From Hyposmocoma kahamanoa (Eukaryota; Arthropoda; Insecta; Lepidoptera; Cosmopterigidae), in the NCBI RefSeq assembly GCF_003589595.1, contig NW_020653945.1, forward strand, positions 5,899,281 through 5,963,280: 64,000 bases of DNA, read 5' to 3'. Both the position numbers and the translations under genes were made by a program. Below are positions 1 through 10,100 of this stretch, piece after piece. Each line of letters opens with the position of its first letter. Position 1 is the first letter of the stretch. The notes beneath the pieces are model-generated. The model ran no database searches. It was given only the letters and a program-made list of their open reading frames with translations, and had not been told where the DNA came from.

Positions 1-1854
1 TTGATCCCAGTAATTTCAGCGGAAATTTCTGAATTCGAGAAAAACCGCCTGGCTGTATTACCATCGTTTGATGTTCCGCTTCCGCCACTTTTAGGCTTAT
101 CCACTATAAGCCCTAATCTTTCTCTAAATTGAGTCTGAACATATGATTTTTTTGCAGCAACAAGCATTTTGTCATTAGCGGACCTAGCTTGCCATTTCCT
201 AACATCTAACTTGTACGCGACATGAACAAAATATTCAAAAAAACGTATTAACGCGTGAAGAGGTGATAAACCAAATTCATATTTACTCTCATCGACTTCC
301 TTATTTAAACATTCGTCAATTTTGTTCATTTCACTGGGCAAGGCGTTACAAATAAAACATTTTGATGAAGAAACACCACTAAGTGCATTACACACTTTAC
401 CATCTACCATAGTAAGTTGCAAACAATGAGTAATGCGATATTCGCGATCTTCTTCCTTGAAAACAGTAGGCTGCAAGTTCCTTATTTTATCTTTAAAATG
501 AGCTTCTTCCTCAACTGACACTGCAGTCGATTCCTTCAAATATCGGAGGCGTATAGGACGACAGTATCGAGTTGATGAAGGACGAGGATTTTTCCACAAA
601 ACTACTGAATTTTCTTTGTTATCTGTTGTCAAAACAAGCTGAAGTGGCACATACGAAGTAACAAACAGGCTACTGTCTTCAAGAGTGGAGTCAGAAAAAC
701 ACTGTTTATATTCTGAATGCCCTGTACTGCCATCGAAACCCCATTTCCTTATCAAAGATATCTTATCTAGAGACTCATTAGGTACACTATCCAAAACATC
801 TTTTTGAGACTTGAGAATCCGATTGGCAGTATGATCTAATAAACTTTGAAGTTCGACTTCGGCGGATGATTCTGTAACAGTAATATCTGAAGGATAACAG
901 TGTTTTTTAGATTCCACGACACTTTGGTAAGATGGGAAAATGGTTTTTGAAAACTTATTGTCTATAAATTTCTTTAGTAATATATATTGATGTCGAGTTA
1001 ACTGAGCTTCAACAATGAGCGATAAAACTTCGCTAGAATCGATTTCAGGACAAGACAAGCTATCGGACGCATTGAGCAATGACTGTACAAGAGAAGGGTC
1101 TTGGTTAGACAAACTAGCCAATCTTCTCCTTTTTGTACGTTTACTGGTGTCGTCAAAGTTAATTCTCGGACGGCCATGCGATGAAGAAGTTGATGGTTTA
1201 ACTTCGTCAAAGCTCTGAGATACACGTAACTCAGTTCGCTGTACATCAATATTTTCAACGACATGCAGCCAATCTGAATATTTTTCTAAGAATTTAGATC
1301 TAGTACGATTCGACTTTGCCCAGTAGTGGGAAATTCGTTTACAAATATTCTTAATTTTAAGGCTTAAAGTCTCTAAATCAATATTTTCGATGTCGTCAGA
1401 AAGGGATGATGTTTCGGTCAAAGTGCTCAGGACGTGTTGCATTTTTTCATTTGGATTACCCACTTTAGAGTGCCAAATATCAAAAATTGTCATCCTCGAT
1501 ACAGAACATTTGAAAAATGTACCTAAAACAATATGAAAGCTGAACTTAAAAAAAAATTAAAAATTCAATACTATGGACATGCATACTTTGACACCCCTTT
1601 AAGCCAAGAAGAGGCAGCAAGATGCAAATGAAACTTATAGCTCTTAATAAGGACATACTCCTTATTCAAAAACCATATACCTCAGGTGCAGCTCAGCGCA
1701 GCCAAAAGTTGTAGGTCTAAAGGAAATTAAGTTATGCCAAAAATTTTCACCAAAAAACTGCCTTCAATAAAAAAATTATATAAAAAAAATATGCATAAAA
1801 AAAAATTAAAAAAAATTGATAATAAAAGTACATACCATGCTCTTGGATCTCCAT
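1..1854 (-). CDS. RAG1/Transib-family transposase, two exons, 3' end off window
   Basis: This is a cut-and-paste recombinase of the Transib superfamily, the group from which vertebrate RAG1 descends. Coding exon 1 is 1836-1854 (ATG at 1854-1852; donor GTATG). Exon 2 is 1522 down to the window edge; acceptor TTTTAG. The splice phase fits across the 313-bp intron. About 513 codons are open without a stop. Residue 270 is the Asp of WGFDG, matching RAG1 D600. Residue 380 is the Asp of MVDGKV, matching RAG1 D708; the 110-residue spacing is close to 108 in RAG1. C-x2-C (CFIC, from residue 395) matches the RAG1 zinc pair C727/C730. NPRPSSTRYCRPIR and NDGNTARRFF also align with RAG1 core blocks. The catalytic Glu and the histidine zinc ligands must lie to the left of the window. 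I could not place terminal CACWATG-type repeats. The RAG1 comparison is from memory of the family. Confidence 0.85.
1523..1835 (-). other. Intron of the RAG1-like transposase gene
   Basis: It starts GTATGT and ends TTTTAG on the minus strand, is very AT-rich, and divides a Gly codon (G|GT) so that the frame continues from a short exon 1 into the long exon. A fixed intron in a transposase gene shows that the source copy was inserted as DNA, not as a processed transcript. Confidence 0.7.
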
Positions 1855-2259
1855 GCTTTCACAACACGTAAACACTTGATTTGGAATAGTGACACTCAAA
1901 AACAAAGTGATTAAGTTTCGATGACTCACACGTGGTGATAATTAGTCTCGCGATGCGCTCACTTCCGATGCACAAAAGTGAATGATAACGTGACCTAATT
2001 ACATTGATATTTATAGTTTTTGGAAGCTTGTTAACTAGTTACTAACTTAGTGAGTTGATCTAACCGGGATAAGCCAATGATTTTTTTTGATTTATGGCCT
2101 ATGGGGGAATCACAGTGCAACGATACAGTTACGTTCCACTCCGGTAAGAACTCTGGTTTTAAAATCATTCGTGGATAATGAATTCGATATTGTGATTGCG
2201 GCGATGCGTTTATAATCAAAAAGATTGTGCTATTGTTATTTTCAAAATATTTTTACGCT

Positions 2260-2425
2260 CAGTTTGTTTTTATTTGAACGTGTTTTTAACCGACTGTATT
2301 TTTTTTGTGTGTGTATGTTACGCGATTACTTCGACATTTGTAAACCGATCTCGATGATTCTTTTTTTGTTGGGTACTTCCAAGGTGGCAAATTAGAGATG
2401 AATTCTGTTCATTGGATTTTACTCA
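2260..2425 (+). repeat. Dispersed repeat D fragment
   Basis: Blocks TTTAACCGACTGTATTTTTT, GTATGTTACGCGATTACTTC and AAGGTGGCAAATTAGAGATG, as in the copy at 31328. Confidence 0.5.
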
Positions 2426-3934
2426 CTTTCAATTAACCAATAAGAGTGAATAGGCATTTTTTAGACAAACGCGTGCTATCGTCGGTCAAATCGTCGCTTA
2501 ACATCAGGAGATATTGTGGCCAAGCGTGCGTCTATTATATATTAAAAAAAATCTAACAAAACTTGACAAATGTATGTAATTCCATGAACTTCTAAGGTCG
2601 TTTTTTTTTTTCATAAAAAAGTTATTAAGACACAATATTATTGTTTTCAAACCGATTTTTTTAGCATGAATTTATTCAAACGCTCTCATTTTATTAAAGC
2701 ATAAACTGTTAAAGTAACACAATCAATACTAATGTTTTGTTTGCGCGAATGAAAACATGCAATGTATCTGAGATTATAGATAACATTATAGATTATCGTT
2801 ATATACGTAAAATAAGTAAATAAACTTAGATAAACATTTTATAATACAATAAATAAATAATAGTGACAAAACATGAATTGCATTGGTGTTCGATAATTAT
2901 ATTGATACAAAAATAATTTTGCTGAAGACTGTCATTTATTGAACTATGTTTTCCTTCACCGAAAAGCTCATGGTAAATTTCAAATGAAATTCCGTACTTG
3001 AGAAGCATTACACTGTAATCGCCATTTTTGTAATTTTACGAGGGAAACAGGGGGAAATATTGTTGCACTCGTTTTACGGCTTGGGATTACCTATCAGAAG
3101 TCAGGAAATAAACACTTTTGCCCGAAATAACGTTAGCTAGAATTTTCATAATGTCAAATGTATTTTTTTAGGAATATTACAAACCAAAAGCTAATTTTGT
3201 CTTTGTGAAAAGCAACAAAATTACTTGAAAGAATAACGGTTGTATTATAAACCGGTTTCCGGAATTACGGATATTTGAGTTTACGTTTGGTTGGAATATC
3301 GGTACATTTCATAAAGTAAACGCTTATTTTCACATTTGTAATATTTGTATGTATATATCTGCCCAACTCTTAATCATTTCTTTAAGTTAATTTGTACAAA
3401 ATCCGACGTAATAATACATATAAAAATTAATTAATATTTACAATAACGGCTGCTCCATTACTCTTGTGTTCAAGTAATTTTCAGTCGAAGCTGAATATGG
3501 TGCATGAATATTAAGTCCAATTTTGTTAAGTTTCCAGTAGAAGCTGAATATGGTGTTTTGGGGCCCTTAAATTGTTGCAAGCAAAATTAGGTAGTACTGC
3601 CATGACGTTACAATTTAAATTAAATGTTTTAGTTTTTTTTACATTTCGTTACATGTCACTACATTTGTTAACTTCAGACATTTTTTTCGTGGTTTTTGTA
3701 TTAGACCCGACGTCCATTTGCTGGTAGGTTAATTGGTTGTACGTACTTAATTATATATTTTTTTCTTTGCATAAGTTGTGTACAATTTTTTTTCTTAACA
3801 GTTTAGTCCAGTAAAAAAAAACACAATCGTAAGTGGATAGCAGTCGCAAATTGTACTGATAATGTTTTTTAAGTAAATGTGACTTGTGTGTGTGTAATTG
3901 TACCATATTGAATAAATAAATAAAGTCAGAGGTT

Positions 3935-4012
3935 AAGGAAACAGCGCGCCGGAATTCATACCCACGGCTGCTGCTTGAAAGCCGGTAAGTCAAACAATTA
4001 GGCTACCACGGC
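3935..4012 (-). repeat. tRNA-like SINE tail next to exon 17
   Basis: The + strand reads as a reverse-complemented tRNA-like module (GGAATTCATACCCACGGC, then a GCTTGAAAGCCGGTAAGTCAAAC block and CTACCACGGC). The same module ends the SINE copies near 29365 and 56900. It lies only about 60 bp from the 5' splice site of the last visible RabGAP exon. Confidence 0.55.
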
Positions 4013-4073
4013 TTGTTAAATAGAACTTCGTCAGCCAGTAATTTCGGCACTCCGAAAAAAATACACTTTTTAC

Positions 4074-4195
4074 CTTTGATGAACTTCTCATATTCCAGTT
4101 GGTATTTATGCAACCGTTTCACTTTGATGCTGCAAGCCAGTTTAATAATTTGGCGGGACGCCTCTTCCGCGCGGCATTTCTTCGGTAATGTTACT
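4074..4195 (-). CDS. RabGAP1: RabGAP exon: end of TBC and start of coiled coil; last in window
   Basis: VTLPKKCRAEEASRQIIKLA matches VQLPKRYRSEENAKKLMELA, then a KVKRLHKYQLEYEKF block at the start of the coiled coil. It ends at donor AAAG|GTAAAA in phase 1, so at least one more coding exon must lie left of the window, beyond the RAG1-like insertion. Confidence 0.93.
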
Positions 4196-7100
4196 CTGAA
4201 AAATAATGTTATATATCAATACTACATGTATGTCTACCACAATACAAAATTTCCAAATTTTTTTTATAAGGGCCGTGCCGAAACTGTTTTCGGCTATATT
4301 GCGGGGCTATGAGTGTGTGCGTTATATATGTGTTTATTTAATATATACCTGAAATATTTGTGGACACCTTCGAAGTCATGTGTGAGTAGATCCTTCTTGG
4401 ATCGAGAGAGCAGAGCGATTGCCACTTGGAACAGCGTGTCCATGCCTTGTAGTAGAAATACATCTAGGATGTGGTATACCTGTGGAAATATTTGAATGTA
4501 CTTCAGCTTCGATGCCTGGTGTAGCACAGTCAACGAGAGGCGACGTGAAGAATAGTCGTACAGGTTTGAATGTTTTTTAGTGTGATGTATACGATCACGA
4601 CGCTACGTCATTGTGTTATCAATGCCTTCAGACTTACACACATTGGTTGGACAACAATAAAAAAATAAGCACATCTATTTCTTCGATCTGACTGGACTTG
4701 AACCAGCGCCTGTTGCCACACTGGGGCTATCGATCTTACCAGAGCTACAGACCTTGGTATTGGTAGTGGCCCTGGTATGGCAACAGACGCTGGTTATAGT
4801 TCAATCAGATGGAAGCATTTTTCCTTTGTGTTATTTGATTTTTGTATCATAACAAACTACCTACTGGAGTATTTTCACAAAAAAAGAATTAATATCATGT
4901 TAGGAAAGTTAAAAGAGTAAAGTTAGTAAAAATATGAAATGCAATAACAAAAAAACATATCTATGACATGAATCATAATTAGATGTCCAAAATGTAAACA
5001 AAGAATAGTAATTGTAAAAGTATGAATACAGGTGTACTAAACTTTCTATATTTAAGGAATTGGAAAATTCTCATTTTCTAAATTTTTAATTATCTATTAC
5101 AAAATATTAACAAAAACCTCAAAAACAACACAATAATTTAACAAACGCACTACGGAAACAATAAAACATTTGAGTTTGAGAAACGAAACTCGAATGAAAT
5201 CTATTACAGGACAAAATGGCGTCACTAAAATGTTTTTAATCCCGATTGTGTTACAAAAATATTTACGATCTTAAACATAATCTTTTATTGTAATAATTGT
5301 ATACAACGAAATTAAGTAAAAATTACAAAATTTGATTGCTCTAAGTTTTATCAGCTTGCAGCTTGAAAAGAACGAGTTCTAAACGTTTACTATCGTCAAA
5401 AATAGGAAACTACGTTTACCCTTTGGACACCTAATGTTGATTCATACTATAGTTAAGTGTTTGCTCTATTCGCATTATTTTGGCATAAGGCCGACGCGGA
5501 TTTTCATATTTTCTGAACTTCTATCATTAGTGTATTTATCTCGTGATAAAAGCATATATTTACTAGTGGTAGCGGGAACCGAGCAGTGAACACGGTGAGG
5601 AACCATTGCGACGCGAACATGTGTGGTTCGACGCCCAGCATTTGGAAGTGTGCTCGAAGTTCTGACAGTTGCTCCTGCGACAACAATTTAGTGTTAGCAT
5701 TTTGCAAACTCGATAATAGACAGACGAAATCCCAAAATCAAGAGCTCAAGCGCAAAATTTAAGACTTAAATTCAACTAATGCCGCTAGTGATAAGAACAG
5801 CTTATTGTGTGACTTGGACTGTACTAGCCTTATATGTTTGCCTGGTGCCAAATACCACAAAATTTTGTTTTCTATGAAAAGCCGTTTTAGCTTTGGTTTG
5901 GTTTTAGCTTTATTTCATACGTAATTTTTTGTCCGGATTCCGAAAATGTCATATTTCGAATTTCCCTATAATTGAAGGTGTGATTTATTATAATCGTCTT
6001 TTTGAAAATGGAGTAAAATGACGGTTCATTGCGCAAAGTATTGCCCGCTTGCAAGCAGCTAGTGACTGCAGTCGAAACATATTTTATAGATTATCGAGCC
6101 AACGTTAGAATTTTTTAATTTGAACCATGTTCGGTCCATTATTCGTCCAACTGCTGGGCACATGTTCAAATGAAATGTCAACTTTTGTAAGTTCATACAT
6201 ACACACTTTCCATTTAGATCCATGTCTATTAAAAATACAAAGAGGAGACATTTTAAAGTTTTTTATTTTATTTATAGATAATCAAATAAAATTGATTTCG
6301 ATACTAGAAGGCCAACTGTCAAAATAAGAATGAAGAAATCAATAACGCAATTGCGTTATTGATTTCTTCATTCTTATTATTTCTTTCTTATTTTTCTTTC
6401 TTTTCATTCATTGTTCTTATTTTTCATTCTTATTCTTATTATTGCGTGAAATTTTGCCAGGTTCTAATGATTAATAATTATTAATCATTAGAACCTGGCA
6501 AAATTTCACCTTCTTTCACAATCTATCGATAGAACTGTCGACAAAAACTACATTAATAAAAAAAACAAAATAAAACATTAACAAAAAAAAAAACATTAAT
6601 AGAAAAAAAATCGCGGGTACTTCGAAAGAATAAGACCCCTTTGAAATTGCTCTGTATATTTTAATTTATTTAAATAGTTTAAGTCTACTTACAGTTCTAA
6701 TTGTATGTAAATGTGTTAGTATATATGCCAGTGAGTGTTGGCTATAACAAATTTTCAACTGCACTTTTCTCCATATCACCACAATCACAACCTTAGAACT
6801 ACCACTTTGCATCACAACATCTGGGTCCTGGAAAACTTGTTTGTTGGCCATGGATGCTGTTGAAGTCAATGATACACTTCAGGACCTCACTTCCTTCTTT
6901 CACTCTCGCATGGAGGATTTCGAAAAGGCCCTTCAACAGCACACTATCTCATCAGTTCCTGCTGCCCAGTTACAAACAGTTAAGGCTTTATCTGCAGACT
7001 ACCAGCAGTTCAAAACTTTTATTGTGAATGCAGTCAAGACCTTGAAAATGCAGCTGGATTGTCTCCACACAGGAATGGATCGCCTGGAAACCCATTCTAG

Positions 7101-10100
7101 GCGTAAAGTTTTGTTGTTTCATGGCTTGCAAGAGGACAACAAGGAGAATGTTGCTGCTAGGGTGCTTGAGGTGCTGAGCGGTAGAATGAAGCTGAAGCAA
7201 ATTGAAGCGGACTGCATAGAGACCTGTCACAGACTAGGGACTGCTAAAAAAGAGCGTACTCGCCCTGTGCTAGTCCGTTTTGCGACGTATAAAAGTAGAT
7301 CCGTCGTATGGAAGGCCAAGACGGCGTTAAAGGGCACGAGAATTTCCATGTCGGAGTTCCTGACAAAGTCAAGGCAGAATATATTTGCTATAGCCCGTAA
7401 GCATTTCGGCATTAAAAACTGTTGGTCATCTGATGGTACCATAGTTGTGATATTGCCGGACAAGAGCAGGAGAAAAATTACTGAGTTTGGTGAATTGCAA
7501 AAGCTCCAGGCCAGTTTTCCATCCACGGCAGGCAGCTAATTTATCGAACATCGTGATTATTGTGAGGTATCTCCACTTTAAACAATTTTCCACTACAAAA
7601 TTTTAAGGTATTTCATTATTAAGTCAAAATTAAAATTCACTTCACTTTTTATTTTTATGGCTCCATCAATATGAGAACTGATGATTTTGCCAATGTCACA
7701 GTTGAAAGAAAAAAAAACGAAACAAAAAAAAATTTTCGCTAAGCTCTAATAGGACATTAACCGGTGTTGGTAAGTTGGACTACGGGAGTACTCAGTTGAG
7801 AATGTAAAACAAAACAGCAAAACAATATTTATAAATATATGTTATTTAAGTGGATAAATTTACATAGAGTAACAATATGGGGGGAGAACACTAAAGTTAA
7901 GAGGTTGTTTATGTTAACGGGGCGGGGGAATTTTGGAGAAAGTAAGTTATAAAGTGGAACAGCAATATTAGGACAATTGAAAAAAATGTGTTCCAAGGTA
8001 CCGTCTTCTAGGCCGCACTCGCACAGAGAGTGATCTCGAACTCTGTATTTTTCATTTGCTCGTTTAATGTTAGATGTCAATATGACTTTTCGTTCAAAAA
8101 TTTTTTTAACGTTATTTATTTAAACCTTTTTCGTTTCTTCTTTTTGTTTTCGTAACTTTGGATTTAAGTCTTTCAGTCTAAATATCAATGTGAATGAAGT
8201 TTTCTATGTACCTGTACCAATCATAATACGTATTATTTTATGCTCACTGTCCTGTACCTGAAATTTTAACTGTTAATTATTTTTATTTTTTTTGTAATTA
8301 TGTACTCAAGTCATTCAGTCGAAATATTAAGGATATTTATTCCGTAATTGTCACTTCATGGCCTTGTTGATTTTGTATTCAATGTAATATCATTGTTTTG
8401 TACATTTTTTATATTGCTTTTACCATTATTGTGTTGCCAACACTCGCTGGTGGTTTCGTTTTTGTTTTTTTTGTCTTTAGTTTTGCTTATTTATTTTATT
8501 TGTAGGAAGTATTTTAGTCTATACACATATTGTTTTATTATTTATAAATTACATATTTATTTATTTATATTTATGTCTGTAAACTCTAATTATTTTACTG
8601 ATAGCTCATCTGATGAGTTTGAAAGTGCTTGTAGTGATATTTCTATTTCTTCTGACTCTGATGGCCCTTCACTAGATGTTAAGCTGCAGTCAATTTTTTA
8701 TGGAAAATCCAATTTCCTTAACTTGGTGCACATTAACGCGCAGAGTGTCCCTGCACACATTTCTGAATTAAATATGTCATTCAACAACGGCATAGTTGAT
8801 GGAATCTTAATCTCAGAATCTTGGCTCAAACCCTCTCTACCATCCCCCCTTTTTACACTTAATGGGTATAAATTATATCGAAACGACAGAGTTGGAACTG
8901 GTGGTGGTGGTGGTGTATGTATTTACATCAAGAGCCACATACCGTGCTCCGTCGTCAGTCAGTCTCCTAGCACTTATACTGGATCTTTAGAGTATCTATT
9001 TCTAGACCTCAACTTACATCACACCAATATCTTATAGTCGTCACAAAATAATAGATCATATTTGACACATGTCATCGCAACGTAAATAGTGATGTGAACT
9101 GCAATATCGGTAACCAGTTTAAACGATTCTCACGAGAAATCGATTAAAAATTTTAGGAGTTTGTAATCGTTTAGGTTATTTTTCTGTTCATTGCTTTTCA
9201 GTTCTAGATATATCAATCAACATTTATTTAAACGTTATACAGTTTAATAGAAATAATAAGTAAGTATTTTAAGTGAGCACAACGGCAACCTGTACTTGTT
9301 GTTGTATTGTAGTTATACATTAGCATAGTTCACGAGGATAACCTGTACGTAAATAACAAAATTCTGAAGTAAAACAAAAGACCTCCTTATTGGAATTTTT
9401 TATTTATCAACGTCATCGGAAGATGAACCAAAACCATCTGTTGAGCTAGTTTCACCAGTCCATATAATTAACTCGTTTTCAATTAAATTATCAATATTAA
9501 CATCTCTGTCAAAATCTTCTTTTATTAGTTTTCTAGTTTTTTCCACCACCTTTCTCCAGTCTTCCTTTGTTACTTTAGTACATGCTTCCTTTAATAAAGT
9601 CATCATTTTTTTTGTGGAGAACGGTGGCTTAGTATTATTACGTCCTGCGTAGCCTGTAAAAAAAAAACACTGTTGTAAAATAGTAATGTTCCTTCACAGT
9701 GATATTACAAATTCGAAAGTTTATATGTTACCTCTTTACATTTGTACTTTATTAAAATATGCTACTAGTACAAAATAAGTCTTAATATATACGAATTTAA
9801 AATAACAGTATTAAATGCAAAAATATTAACCTTTAATTTGAGCCCAAATCAACTCAATAGCATTGTATTGACAGTGGTACGGCGGTGTCCTTATAATTTT
9901 ATGTCCATGCTCAAGTGCCAATTCATCAATTTCATACCTAAGTTTTGTAGGTCTATGCTCTCGCACTAATCTTAACAATTCCACTTTCAATAGCTCCATG
10001 TCAGCTTCGACACCATTCCTCTGTAGCCATGCCACCAAATCAGCCTTTTTATTTGCCTGAGTCGGCGCTCGATCTATTTGAACCGAATGATACGATGCAT

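Larger units (their letters stand above)
1855..4073. other. Intronic stretch left of the last visible RabGAP exon: repeat fragments only
   Basis: I see no gene here beyond the 5' leader of the RAG1-like gene. Fragments of a dispersed repeat (about 2260-2420, with the block TATGTTACGCGATTACT), a piece of the lepidopteran SINE ending (TTTCCTTCACCGAAAA, about 2950) and a tRNA-like SINE tail (3935-4012) are visible. The rest is AT-rich. Confidence 0.5.

Noticed and set aside
998..1264. 88-codon frame on the minus strand
   Set aside because: It is a shadow of the RAG1-like transposase frame, which carries the conserved motifs.
2170..2520. TATTGTG-type motifs considered as Transib terminal repeats of the RAG1-like element
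   Set aside because: They are single short matches without a partner or target duplication inside the window; the left end is outside.
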